Positions 7,009 to 15,672 of a DNA stretch of 34,445 nt are shown here, piece by piece (within the stretch, counting starts at the first letter, position 1; every line of letters starts with the position of its first letter). The position numbers and the translations under genes are program-made. The notes beneath the pieces are model-generated. The model was not told the DNA's origin, did no database searches, and saw nothing but the letters and a program-made list of their open reading frames with translations. Origin of the DNA: a bacterium. GTDB taxonomy: Bacteria > Spirochaetota > Spirochaetia > Treponematales > Rectinemataceae. Location of the stretch: positions 1 through 34,445 of the forward strand of contig JAJXZP010000073.1 in NCBI GenBank assembly GCA_021779995.1, given 5' to 3'.

Positions 7009-8769
7009 CTAGGCGCCGAGCGAGTGGCGCTTGACCTTCTTGGTCGTCGTCTCTTCCATCCGCTGCCTGAGCACCGTCACCTTGGCGATCTTCTGGTAGG
7101 GCAGGAGCTTCTGGTTGACCTCGTCGACGATATGCCGCAGCCGGGCTTCGGCGGCGGACCAGTCGATCCCGGCCGTCGCCGAGGTTCCGGCCGTCGCCGA
7201 GGTCCCGACCGTTTCGGCCGCCTTCAGGGGGAATCGCTCGGCGCTCGGATACAACAGGGCCTCGATCCCCTCGCTCTTCATCTTCACATCCTCGAGATAG
7301 CCGCGCACGAGAACCTGCTCGACCTCGTCGTAGAGCTGGAAGCGGTTTTCGATCTCCTCGGGGAAGACGTTCTTGCCGCCCTCGGTGACGATGAGGTTCT
7401 TGGCCCGGCCGGTCAGGTACACGTAGTCGCGGTCGTCCAGATAGCCCAGGTCGCCGGTCCTGAACCAGCCGTCCTCGGTGAACACCTCGGCCGTCTCCTC
7501 GGGCATCTGGTAGTAACCGGCCATCACCATGGGCCCCTTGACGGCGATCTCCCCGACGCCGTTCTCGTCGGGGTCGAGAATCTTCATCTCGACGCCCGGG
7601 ACGATGCGCCCGACGCTCGTCTCGATGTAGGCGTCGGTGGGATTGAGCGTGATGATCGGCGAGGTCTCGGTGAGCCCGTAGCCCTGGACGAAATCGATGC
7701 CCAGCTGGTTGTACAGCCGGAAGACGCTCGGCGCGAGGGGTCCGCCGCCCGAGATGCAGATGCGTATCGAGGCCAGGCTGGCCTTGTCGAGCAGCGAATG
7801 GAACATGCTCTTGCCGGGGTTGACGCCGCTCACCTTCTTGATGAAGCCCGAGAGCGCCATGAGCGCGCGGATGAGGGCGTAGACGAGGACGCCCTTCTCC
7901 CGCACCGCCTTGAGGATGCCCGAGAGCACCTTGTTGAACAGGAGCGGCACCCCGAGGAACATCGTGATCTTCGCCTCCTTGAGGTCCTTCAGCACCTGCT
8001 TGATGACCATACGCTTGCCGAAGACCACCTCGGCGCCCACCGAGATGGCCTCGATGAAGACGGCGAGCATCGTGTAGGAGTGGTGGATGGGCAGGAGGGC
8101 GTAGAAGACGTCCGTGGGATGGACGCGAAGATTGGCCTGGGACAGAAAGCAATCCGAAACGAGATTCCGGTGGGTGAGCATGACGCCCTTGGGCTTCCCC
8201 ATGGTGCCGCTCGTGAACAGGATGGCGGCCAGATCCCCTTCGCCCGGACGCTCGGCCGGGGCGGGAGCGGCCCCCGCCTCGAGCGAGTAGATGTAGTTCT
8301 CGCGCCCCGAGGCGAGCGAGAAATAGCCCTTGAGGCCGGGGCAGGAGGCGCGGAGCTCGGAGGCCTTCTCCTCGTCGCTGAAGAGGAGGGAGGCTCCGCC
8401 CGCCCGCACGAGGTTGCCGATCTCGGCCGCGCTCAGCTGGTAGTCGATGGGCACGACGACCGCCCCGGCGAACAGCGCGGCGAGGTAGGCCACCGCCCAT
8501 TCGGGACTGTTCTTGCCGGTCACCGCCACCTTGTCTCCGCGGCCGATCCCGAGGGACCTGACGGCTCCGGCCACGCGCTTCACGACGGCGAGGGCTTCCG
8601 CGTAGGACAGGCTGATGCGATCGGGCTCGTAGACCGTGAAGCAGGCGCGGCCCGGCAAGCGCATGGCCGTCAGCGAAAACAGCTCGGGGAGGGTCGGCCA
8701 CTCGCCGGAGAAGGCGCTGCCGCGAAACTCGTCCAAAAACTTCCAGGGAGGAGGGGCTTCCGTCTTCAT
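7009..8769 (-). CDS. Long-chain acyl-CoA synthetase (AMP-binding, FadD-like)
   Basis: Activates a fatty acid to its acyl-CoA through an acyl-AMP intermediate; 586 residues, cytoplasmic or membrane-associated. Seen: the AMP-binding P-loop LFTSGTMGKPKGVMLTHRN (about residue 188), the GYGLTETSP motif (about 345), GWFRTGDLGYLDD, and the C-terminal hinge and catalytic Lys region LTGRAKNLIVTEGGKNVFPEE. The order and spacing match the FadD/long-chain group. The frame is open to a GTG at 8775, but the ATG at 8769 is preferred because GAGG sits 5 nt before it. An 18-bp tandem duplication gives GTSATAGTSATA near residue 530, in a spot where length seems free. It stands alone, convergent with the cyclase-like gene and divergent from a lipoprotein. 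The substrate chain length is inferred from the family only. Confidence 0.92.
   Translation of the reverse strand: MKTEAPPPWKFLDEFRGSAFSGEWPTLPELFSLTAMRLPGRACFTVYEPDRISLSYAEALAVVKRVAGAVRSLGIGRGDKVAVTGKNSPEWAVAYLAALFAGAVVVPIDYQLSAAEIGNLVRAGGASLLFSDEEKASELRASCPGLKGYFSLASGRENYIYSLEAGAAPAPAERPGEGDLAAILFTSGTMGKPKGVMLTHRNLVSDCFLSQANLRVHPTDVFYALLPIHHSYTMLAVFIEAISVGAEVVFGKRMVIKQVLKDLKEAKITMFLGVPLLFNKVLSGILKAVREKGVLVYALIRALMALSGFIKKVSGVNPGKSMFHSLLDKASLASIRICISGGGPLAPSVFRLYNQLGIDFVQGYGLTETSPIITLNPTDAYIETSVGRIVPGVEMKILDPDENGVGEIAVKGPMVMAGYYQMPEETAEVFTEDGWFRTGDLGYLDDRDYVYLTGRAKNLIVTEGGKNVFPEEIENRFQLYDEVEQVLVRGYLEDVKMKSEGIEALLYPSAERFPLKAAETVGTSATAGTSATAGIDWSAAEARLRHIVDEVNQKLLPYQKIAKVTVLRQRMEETTTKKVKRHSLGA
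7169..7204 (-). repeat. 18-bp tandem duplication inside the acyl-CoA synthetase gene
   Basis: Two copies of an 18-bp unit (CCGGCCGTCGCCGAGGT plus T or C), identical except for the last base, add one GTSATA hexapeptide in frame. A third, degraded copy follows. Confidence 0.85.
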
Positions 8770-8823
8770 ATTCACCTCGCATCGCCGATCCTCGACGCGT
8801 GGTGGACCGGACGTATGGAGACT

Positions 8824-8853
8824 ATGATACTTTCATGCGATACGTACCCGCAA
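8824..8853 (-). promoter_or_regulatory. Possible promoter of the acyl-CoA synthetase gene
   Basis: On the minus strand TTGCGG (8853-8848) and TATCAT (8829-8824) are 18 bp apart, 54 nt before the ATG. Both boxes are only moderate matches to a sigma-70 promoter. It lies in the divergent region between this gene and the lipoprotein gene. Confidence 0.4.
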
Positions 8854-8897
8854 GTAACCTTGGGCTCGGCGAATATGTTATTGTCTGCGAGGGGAAC

Positions 8898-9668
8898 ATG
8901 GGTAAACCGTCCTTCGTCCGAGACGAGATCACCCCGCGCGCGGTCATCGCCGTCCTGGCCGCCTCCTTCGCGCTCGGCGCCGCCTTCCTCATGCTCACGC
9001 TCGGCCTGGCATCCTGCTCGACCTCCGTGGTCGGATCGATCGCCCAGGAGGGAAGCGCGCAGCTCTCCATCGACGCGGCGATACCTCCAGTCCTGGCCGA
9101 CAAGCTGCGGAGGCTGTCGCAGCTCGGGCCCGAAAAGCCGCTCTTCGACTCCTCCGCCATCAGGAAGTCGCTCGAAAGCCGCCCCGACATCCGGCTCGTC
9201 TCGCTCTCCGAGCCGACCCCGGATTCAGTTCGGGCGCTGGTGGTCGTGCCCAGCTTCGAGCGGCTCGTCGCCTCGGGCGAGCTCGGCGGCACGGGCTTGA
9301 TCACCCTCGGCACCGGGCCCGGATGGAAAGAACTTCGCGTGCGGCTCGAGCGCGGCCGCGCGGCCGCGTTGACGAAGCTTTTCCCCGGCGTCGACCCCGA
9401 CCTCCTTGATTCGCTTTCTCCACCCGCGCTCGAGACCGACCCTACATCCGTTTCCGACTATCGGAGCATGCTCGCGAGCGTGTTCGGCGAGCTCGCCATG
9501 CCCGCCCTCGACTCGGCCCGCGTCCGCGTGAGCCTGTCCGCGCCGGGGGAGGTGCTCGATTCGGGCGGGGGAAAGCTCGAGGGACGTACGCTCCTGGTCT
9601 CCATACCCGCGATCGACGCGCTCGTGCTCGAGAAGCCCATCGAGTTTTGGCTGCGTTGGAAGAATTGA
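8898..9668 (+). CDS. Lipoprotein of unknown function
   Basis: 256 residues. Seen: a lipoprotein signal with a long hydrophobic stretch (about residues 14-37) ending in GLASC, lipidated Cys about residue 40, followed by Ser-Thr. The mature part is hydrophilic with no motif I recognise. It alternates short beta-like and helical stretches and ends in FWLRWKN, which could be a final membrane-facing strand. The frame is open to 8799, but the ATG at 8898 is preferred because GAGGGG sits 3 nt upstream and the extra residues would spoil the signal peptide. It is monocistronic, with an intrinsic terminator right after the stop. Its function is unknown. Confidence 0.8.
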   Translation: MGKPSFVRDEITPRAVIAVLAASFALGAAFLMLTLGLASCSTSVVGSIAQEGSAQLSIDAAIPPVLADKLRRLSQLGPEKPLFDSSAIRKSLESRPDIRLVSLSEPTPDSVRALVVVPSFERLVASGELGGTGLITLGTGPGWKELRVRLERGRAAALTKLFPGVDPDLLDSLSPPALETDPTSVSDYRSMLASVFGELAMPALDSARVRVSLSAPGEVLDSGGGKLEGRTLLVSIPAIDALVLEKPIEFWLRWKN

Positions 9669-9674
9669 AAACAG

Positions 9675-9708
9675 GGAAGGCCGCGTGGTTGCGCGGCCTT
9701 CCGTTTTT
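9675..9708 (+). terminator. Rho-independent terminator after the lipoprotein gene
   Basis: A perfect 11-bp GC-rich stem (GGAAGGCCGCG / CGCGGCCTTCC) with a 6-nt loop TGGTTG, followed by G and five T. It begins 6 nt after the lipoprotein stop codon. Confidence 0.92.
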
Positions 9709-10094
9709 AATGATATAGGGTTTGCCGGAGCTTTTTTTACTTGTCTATTTTTACCTGTTTTTTTCTATGGCGACACGCTCCATCGGAGCGGCCGCTATTT
9801 TTACCTAAAGCTTTTACATTCTCGTTGCCGAGTTGCCCTCTATAAGCAAGGGGCATGCCACCACAATCATATTTCGCTATAATTCGATAAATTTTATCTT
9901 GATCTTATTTGTTTGTTATATATACAATTATGCAAAATGTCACACGCCACTGTATTTTTTCTTTTAGGGCCTAGACTTTCCGCCCTGTGAATATTTTCTC
10001 AATAATGATGAATGACTACACTACATAGTGTAGCAATCCATTATTTGATATATAATTAACACCGCTGTGCCGCCGTACGCGTCTGTGCAAACAT
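9709..10094. other. AT-rich gene-free island
   Basis: About 385 bp that are clearly AT-rich against the GC-rich surroundings, with no credible reading frame on either strand. It holds a 12-bp direct repeat CTATTTTTACCT at 9745-9756 and 9795-9806 and a 6-bp-stem hairpin at 9776-9790. Several sigma-70 -10-like strings lie at about 9880-9935, and there is a palindrome at 10016-10033. It lies past the 3' ends of both neighbouring genes, so it is not an ordinary promoter region for either. It could be a remnant of transferred DNA, a scar of a lost gene, or house a small RNA. Confidence 0.7.
10016..10033. repeat. 18-bp near-perfect palindrome in the AT-rich island
   Basis: CTACACTA and TAGTGTAG form a perfect 8-bp inverted repeat with a 2-bp centre (CA). 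Its size and symmetry fit a dimeric repressor operator, but no gene start lies close by on either strand. The loop is too short for a good RNA hairpin. Confidence 0.75.
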
Positions 10095-11552
10095 TCACAC
10101 CCCTAGATCGCCGTCGTCCTCCGTCGCATCGCCCGCAGCGTCGACGCGACCGGAGCTCTTGAGCCGCTTGTTCAAGGCGGTCCTCGAAAGTCCGAGCAGC
10201 TCGGCGGCGATGCCCTGATTGCCCTTGGCTCGCCGGAGGGCCTCGCGGATGAGCTCCTCGCTCGCCTCGTGGATGGTGGGGAGTTTTTCCCAGGACGAGA
10301 AGCGGGTCCGGTCCCCGACCGAGGCTCGCCGGCCGCCCTGCTCGCGACCGGTGCTCCGGATCTTGTCGCGAAAGCTCTCGAGCGAGAGCGTATTGCCCTT
10401 GCTTCTCGAAACCGCGTCGTAGACCATCGATTCGAGCTCGCGCACGTTGCCGGGGAAATCGTAGGACTCCAGGAGAATCACGAGCTCGTCCGGCACCAGG
10501 GGAGTCGTCCTGCGGCCGAGCCGCTCCGCGGCCGAGCGCGCGAAGTGCTCCAGGAGCAGCGGCAGATCGCCGAGCCGCTCCCGCAGGGGCGGAAGCTCCA
10601 CCAGGTGCGTCTGGAGACGGTAGAAGAGATCCAGGCGGAAAGCGCCCGAGGCAGAGGCGCCGCGCAGGTTCTTGTTGGTGGCCGTCACCACCGCGGCGTT
10701 CGAGGCCTTGGGCAGGTCGGAGCCGAGGGGATAGTAGCGCCGATCGTCTATGAGCCTCAGCAGCTTGACCTGCGAGCCGAAGGAAAGATCGCCGATCTCG
10801 TCGAGGAAGAGCGTCCCTCCCTCGGCGCGCTCGATAAGCCCGCCCCGGTCGGCATCCGCCCCGGTGAAGGCCCCCCGCCTGTGCCCGAACAGCGAGTCCG
10901 AGAACATGGTGTCGTCGAGCCCCGCTATGTTGAGGCTCACGAGCTTGCCCGTGCGTCCGGAGAGGGTATGGACGGCCTCCGCGACGAGCTCCTTGCCCGT
11001 GCCCGACTCTCCGATGACCAGGATCGGCTTCGGCGAGGCGGCGACCGTCTCCACGTACCGCAGCACGCTCAGCATGCGCTCGTCCTTGGTGACGATCTTC
11101 GCGAAGGCGGGCGACTCGGGGCGCTTGGCCGAGAGCAGCGTGTTCTTGAGCGCGGAGTAGTCGCTCTGGAGCTCGCGGATGGACAGGGCGTGGCGGATGC
11201 TCGCCACGAGCCGCCCGGATTCCGCCGTCTTGGGCACGTAGTCGAAGGCGCCGTTGCGCATGCACTCGATGGCGCTGTCCAGATCGCTCACCGCCGTGGC
11301 GACGATGACGGGTATCTCCGGATGCCGCTCCCTCGTCTCCTGCAGGATCCGCTGCCCGGGCAGGAGGGGCATGAGCAGGTCCAGCACCATCGCGGAGATC
11401 TCGCGCTCGGAGACGATGCCCGACACCGATCGGGGATCGTCGCAGAGGATCACGTCGGGAAAGCCCTCGAAGCGCAGCAGGCGCTCCATGCGCTTGAGCA
11501 CGTCGGGGTCGTCGTCGACGACGAGGATGGGTGGTCGGGCGGTTTCGCTCAT
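10095..11552 (-). CDS. Sigma-54-dependent response regulator (NtrC/AtoC type)
   Basis: Two-component regulator of 485 residues that should activate sigma-54 promoters once phosphorylated. Domains: receiver (1-120, phospho-acceptor D58, acidic pair VVDDD, Lys 108), AAA+ (about 150-385) with Walker A GESGTGKE, the sigma-54 loop GAFTGAD (227-233), Walker B GGTLFLDEIGDL and the arginine-finger stretch FRLDLFYRL, then a Fis-type helix-turn-helix (about 430-467, GNQGIAAELLGLSRTALNKR). All key residues are present, so it should be active. The ATG overlaps the stop of the kinase gene (ATGA), with GGAGG 10 nt upstream, marking the kinase as its partner. Its targets are unknown; I found no clear -24/-12 promoter in this window. 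Confidence 0.95.
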   Translation of the reverse strand: MSETARPPILVVDDDPDVLKRMERLLRFEGFPDVILCDDPRSVSGIVSEREISAMVLDLLMPLLPGQRILQETRERHPEIPVIVATAVSDLDSAIECMRNGAFDYVPKTAESGRLVASIRHALSIRELQSDYSALKNTLLSAKRPESPAFAKIVTKDERMLSVLRYVETVAASPKPILVIGESGTGKELVAEAVHTLSGRTGKLVSLNIAGLDDTMFSDSLFGHRRGAFTGADADRGGLIERAEGGTLFLDEIGDLSFGSQVKLLRLIDDRRYYPLGSDLPKASNAAVVTATNKNLRGASASGAFRLDLFYRLQTHLVELPPLRERLGDLPLLLEHFARSAAERLGRRTTPLVPDELVILLESYDFPGNVRELESMVYDAVSRSKGNTLSLESFRDKIRSTGREQGGRRASVGDRTRFSSWEKLPTIHEASEELIREALRRAKGNQGIAAELLGLSRTALNKRLKSSGRVDAAGDATEDDGDLGV

Positions 11553-14500
11553 GGTTGCAACTCCTCCACCGGCGCCGCGGCCGGAAATACTACTCGCACC
11601 GTGGTGCCGCGGCCGGGCCGCGAGTCGATCTCGATTTCTCCGCCGCTCTCGCGGACTATGCCGAGCGACACGGGCAGCCCCAGGCCCGTGCCGCCCGAAT
11701 CGCGCTTGGTCGTGAAAAAGGGCTCGAACAGCCTTTCGCGGATGCCCGGGTCTATGCCCGATCCCTCGTCGCGGCATTCCATGACGACCGTTCCGCGCTC
11801 AGGATCGGCGAAGGTGCGCACGGTCACGCCCTGGTCGGGGCCGTCGAGGGCCTGAAGCGCGTTTTCGAGGACGTTGACCGCGACTTGGGTGATTTTCTGG
11901 TAACTGGCCCGGACCGCCGGCAGGCCGGGGGGGGCCTCCAGCCGGAAGCGCAGGGTCCTGCGTTCGATGAGCGGAGCCAGGAGGCGGGAGGCGTAGGCGA
12001 CCACGGCCGAAAGATCGACGTCCTCGGGCGGCTCGGACGAGGAATCGCGGGCGTAGTCCTTGAGGTCCTCGACGATCTTCTTGATCTGTCGCCCCGCCGC
12101 GTAGGTGTCGTTCACGAGCTCGGGCAGATTCTCGAGCAGCTCGGGCGCGCTCCAGCCTCGGATGGTGAATCCGCCGGACTCCTCCATGAGCCTGCGGATG
12201 ATGGGCGCGAGCTCGGTCCACACCTCGGCTATCATCGGCAGATTCCGGAGCACCGCGTTGTTGGGGGTGTTGATCTCGTGCGCCACTCCGGCGGCGAGGA
12301 CCCCCAGGGTCTTGAGCTTCTCCAGCTCGGCCACCTTGCGCCGCGTGTCCAGGATTTCGCCGACCGCGCGCTTGAGGGCGACGTGCGTGTCGACCCGGGC
12401 GAAGAGCAGCTCCCTGGGGGAGAGCTTGGGGATGTAGTCGCTCGCTCCCACGCGGAAGGCCTCGGCGAGCGACTCGGGGCTCTCGCGCTCGGTCATGACG
12501 ATGACGGGCAGCTCGCCGAGGGGCCGCAGTTCGCGGATCCGCTCGCAGGCGCGCAGCCCCGAGCGGCTCGGATCGGTCGCGTCGAGCAGGACGAGATCGA
12601 AGCCCTCCTCGTCCCGGGCGAGCTGCGCCGCCTGGTCGCAGGACAGGAGGGGGCGCACGCGGTAGCCGCGCTCCTCCAAGTAGTGCTTGAGCGCCTCGAG
12701 GAACACCGGGTCCTCGTCGGCGACGAGGACCCGCCCCTTCCGCAGGCCGTCGTCGACGGTCTCGCCGAGATCGGCTTCCGCGCTCGCCATGGCGGACGAG
12801 CCTCCCCGATCGACCCGCGCCGCCAAAGGCAGGGAATGGGTGCGGCGGTCGTGCCGCTCGAGGGACCATTCGGAGCGTAAAGGCAGCAGGACCAGGAAGC
12901 GGTTCTCTCCGGCGCCGCGCTCGTACTCGAGCTTTCCGCCCAGCCGCTCGATGAGGAGCCGCGTCACGAGCAGCTCGAGCCCCGGCCCTACCGTCTCGAA
13001 GCCCGCCAGGTCGACCTCGCCCAGACCCCTCTCGACGACCTCCCGCGGAAGAGGAGGCCCGCTCTCGGCGATGCAGATGCGCACCGCATCGGCCTCCGCG
13101 CGCGACTCGAGATACACCCGCCCGGAGCTGCACCTCCGCAAGGCGTCGGAATAGAGATTGTAGACGACCTGCTGGACGGCGTGGATGTCGGTTCTCATCT
13201 CGACATCCTCGATGGAGCGCTCCAGGGCGATATCCTTTCCGGCCGCGAGATAGGAGCTCACCGTCGTAGCCCCGTCCAAGGCTTCCCTGAGCGAAACGCG
13301 TTCCACGGTCAGCGCGATGTCGCCGCGGCGGAGCTGCGAGTAGGTCGAGATGGTCGAGACGTTGTTGAGGAGGCGAAGCGCCTCGGCGTGCACGAGGGAC
13401 ACGAGGCGCCGCGCCTCGGACCCGCCGCTCTCCGCCGCGACGGAGTCCAGGCGGCCGAGCAGGCCGATGATGCCGTACAGGGGGGCGCGGAACTCGAAGC
13501 TCGTCGCGACGAGGAAGTCCTCCTTCACGGCATTGGCCCGCTCGAGCAGCTCGATCGAACGCCGCTGCCCGCCCTCCTTCTCCAGGCGCATGGAATTGAC
13601 CGTGTCGGAAATGCCGTAGGCGAGGATGAGAACCTGGATGAGCGCTCCCAGCTGCTCTCCCCTCGACCATGGCCCGTTCGAATAGCCGCCGACGAGGCCG
13701 AGCGTACCCAGCCGGGCGGCGGCCGCCCCCGCGACGCCGAAGATCCAGGCCGCCGTGAAGTACCTGGCCCGCCGTTCGCGCAGGTAGGCGCAGCGGAGAC
13801 CCGCGGCCAGCATGGCCGCCAGGGCCGAAAACAGCAGGACCGAGCCGATCCGCAGCATCCAGCGATAGTCGAGCGCCGCGAGTCCGGCGAAATAAAGAGG
13901 AACGAGCACCACGTGGACGAGGAGTATCTTGTCGAGCAGCGGGGCTCTGCTCCCGGTTTCCATATATGCCCGGCCGAACAGGAAAATGCCGACCAGCATG
14001 ATCCCGGAGAAGAACGGCGCCGCGCGGCGCTCGAACCACCGGTTGCCCGGCCAGAGGAACCAGCCCCCGGCTCCGTTGGCCGCGAGCAGATAGAAGAACA
14101 GGCCCGCGAGAAATACGAGATAGTAGACGTAGGAAAGCTCCCGCAGCGAGATGACGAGGAAGATCGTGTAGACGAACACGGCGAGCACGACGCCGAGTAT
14201 GAGCCCCACGAAGGCCGTATCCGCGGCGTCGGCCCGGATGAAGCGGTAGGCGTCCCAGATCGAGGCGCGGATGCGCAGCGACTCCTTCGAGGCGAATCTG
14301 ATGTATACGGTCTTCACATCGCCCGGGCCGATGGTGAGCCGGAAGAGAAAATCGGAGACGGCGTGACCCTGGCCGCTCTCGGGCTCGGCGGCGCCGGCGG
14401 TCTGCGTCTCGGCGCGACCGTCGGGATCGACGATGTACGCGGTGACCGAGTCGGTGCTGTTCGGTCCGGCCGCGATGAGCCAGGAGCGGTCCGAGGCGGC

Positions 14501-14854
14501 GCTGCGCACGGTGAAGCACAGCCAGACGGCGGTGTCGGCGAATCCGCGATAGAGGTCGGACGGGCGGCGCAGCGGCCTGAAGAGCTTGAGATCGGGGACG
14601 AACCCCAGCGAGACGGGGGCGTCTTGCGGCCTGCGCTCGTCGTACACCAGGGCCAGAGGGGCGACATCCACCCTCGTCGTCTCGTCCCGCAGTTCGATGA
14701 CGCGGTCGCGCAGGCCTTCCGCCTCCTGCGGCCCTGAAGGGTCCGGCCGGACCTGCGCCGCCAGGGTGGGCGCCGCGACAGGCAGCAGGGCCAGGACGAG
14801 GGCCGCAAGAAGCCGACCGGCCAGTCCTCCCCGGCGCTTCGCGCGGTCCCTCAT
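11549..14854 (-). CDS. Hybrid histidine kinase: 7TM sensor, pseudo-kinase, receiver, active kinase
   Basis: 1101 residues. Order: signal peptide (1-33), extracytoplasmic 7TMR-DISM-type domain (about 60-205), seven hydrophobic segments (about 213-420), first kinase-like module (about 440-660), receiver (about 708-825), second kinase module (about 845-1095). In the first module the H-box reads TSFEFRAPL with Phe 453 in place of the phospho-His. The N-box Asn is Asp (YSDALRR, 570) and the G1 box is ESGPPL, so it should neither accept phosphate nor bind ATP normally. The receiver keeps D758 and K810. The second module is intact: AHEINTP with H859, VNVLENALQAL, DEGSGI, GGTGLGL. It overlaps both the PHP gene and the response regulator by ATGA. 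Inference: the dead module relays the membrane signal, and phosphate flows H859 to the NtrC-type partner or to D758. The ligand is unknown. Confidence 0.93.
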   Translation of the reverse strand: MRDRAKRRGGLAGRLLAALVLALLPVAAPTLAAQVRPDPSGPQEAEGLRDRVIELRDETTRVDVAPLALVYDERRPQDAPVSLGFVPDLKLFRPLRRPSDLYRGFADTAVWLCFTVRSAASDRSWLIAAGPNSTDSVTAYIVDPDGRAETQTAGAAEPESGQGHAVSDFLFRLTIGPGDVKTVYIRFASKESLRIRASIWDAYRFIRADAADTAFVGLILGVVLAVFVYTIFLVISLRELSYVYYLVFLAGLFFYLLAANGAGGWFLWPGNRWFERRAAPFFSGIMLVGIFLFGRAYMETGSRAPLLDKILLVHVVLVPLYFAGLAALDYRWMLRIGSVLLFSALAAMLAAGLRCAYLRERRARYFTAAWIFGVAGAAAARLGTLGLVGGYSNGPWSRGEQLGALIQVLILAYGISDTVNSMRLEKEGGQRRSIELLERANAVKEDFLVATSFEFRAPLYGIIGLLGRLDSVAAESGGSEARRLVSLVHAEALRLLNNVSTISTYSQLRRGDIALTVERVSLREALDGATTVSSYLAAGKDIALERSIEDVEMRTDIHAVQQVVYNLYSDALRRCSSGRVYLESRAEADAVRICIAESGPPLPREVVERGLGEVDLAGFETVGPGLELLVTRLLIERLGGKLEYERGAGENRFLVLLPLRSEWSLERHDRRTHSLPLAARVDRGGSSAMASAEADLGETVDDGLRKGRVLVADEDPVFLEALKHYLEERGYRVRPLLSCDQAAQLARDEEGFDLVLLDATDPSRSGLRACERIRELRPLGELPVIVMTERESPESLAEAFRVGASDYIPKLSPRELLFARVDTHVALKRAVGEILDTRRKVAELEKLKTLGVLAAGVAHEINTPNNAVLRNLPMIAEVWTELAPIIRRLMEESGGFTIRGWSAPELLENLPELVNDTYAAGRQIKKIVEDLKDYARDSSSEPPEDVDLSAVVAYASRLLAPLIERRTLRFRLEAPPGLPAVRASYQKITQVAVNVLENALQALDGPDQGVTVRTFADPERGTVVMECRDEGSGIDPGIRERLFEPFFTTKRDSGGTGLGLPVSLGIVRESGGEIEIDSRPGRGTTVRVVFPAAAPVEELQP

Positions 14855-15618
14855 GCCTCCCGCTCCCAGGCGGCGCGGACCTCGCGCAGCCCCAGCTTCC
14901 CCCGCAGCGCCCCGAGGAGGGCGGGGCCGAAGCGCTCCGAGCCGCCGCGCGGCCGAGGCGCGGTCAACTCCTCGGGCATGTCGACGACGAAGGGCCGGGC
15001 GGCGATCTGCCCGGGATAGTGGGCGTCCGAGCCCGAGACGGCGGCCAGACCGCGGGTCAGGGCCGCCGCGGGGCGCCGCACGGCTTCCACCGCGTCGTAG
15101 GGCCCCGGCGGAAGGAAGCCGAGCTGGCTCGACACCGAAAACATGCCACGATCGACATGGGCGGGGATGACCAGGGCGCCCCGATCGGCGGCCGCGCGGC
15201 AGAGCTCGCCGAAGCCCAGGGACAGGGCCGCCCCGAGGTAGCGCTGCGGCAGCTCGAGCACGTTCTCATCGACATCGACGACGACCTGATCGCCCAGTTT
15301 GGCCGGATCGTAGGGCAGGGTCGGGAGACGCTCTTCCAGATAAGCTCCGAAATCGAGGACCTCGTCGAGCGTCTCGAATATGCACAGGACGTGGACCTCC
15401 TCGACGCTGCAGGCCTCGATCCCGAAGAGGGGCGCGAGCCCTTCGCGGCCGCAGGCTTCGGCGAAGGCCGGACAGTTCCGGGCCGAGTTGTGGTCGGTCA
15501 GGGCCAGGACGCCCAGGCCGCGCTCCCGCGCGATCCGACAGAGCGCCGAGGGCGACATCTCCAGCGAGGCGCAGGGGGAGAGGCAGCTGTGATTGTGCAG
15601 ATCGACGAGCGTCCTCAC
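14851..15618 (-). CDS. PHP-domain metal-dependent phosphoesterase
   Basis: 255 residues, cytoplasmic. Seen: a complete PHP metal site, namely H8 and H10 (DLHNHSCLSP), D42 and H43 (ALTDHNS), E68 (FGIEA), H76, H154 (IPAHVDRG), and D198 with H200 (GSDAH). Known: stand-alone PHP proteins hydrolyse phosphoesters such as histidinol phosphate or nucleotides, usually with Mn, Zn or Fe. The insert near residues 90-130 (PYDPAKLGDQVVVDVDEN) belongs to the group found beside DRTGG and HATPase genes, not to HisK or PolC. Its stop codon shares ATGA with the kinase start, so it is made together with the sensor. Inference: it makes or removes a small-molecule signal for this unit. The substrate is unknown. 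Confidence 0.9.
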   Translation of the reverse strand: MRTLVDLHNHSCLSPCASLEMSPSALCRIARERGLGVLALTDHNSARNCPAFAEACGREGLAPLFGIEACSVEEVHVLCIFETLDEVLDFGAYLEERLPTLPYDPAKLGDQVVVDVDENVLELPQRYLGAALSLGFGELCRAAADRGALVIPAHVDRGMFSVSSQLGFLPPGPYDAVEAVRRPAAALTRGLAAVSGSDAHYPGQIAARPFVVDMPEELTAPRPRGGSERFGPALLGALRGKLGLREVRAAWEREA

Positions 15619-15672
15619 GTTCGGCCTTCCGCTAGGACCGCGCCGGGGCGGGGAATTCCATGACCGCCCGAC

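Noticed and set aside
9685-9882. Frame of about 65 codons after the lipoprotein gene
   Set aside because: It starts inside the terminator stem, has no ribosome-binding site, and its hydrophobic stretch only reflects T-rich DNA.
10269-14737. Several long plus-strand open frames opposite the kinase and regulator genes
   Set aside because: No motifs and charge-rich shadow composition; the minus strand carries complete domains throughout.
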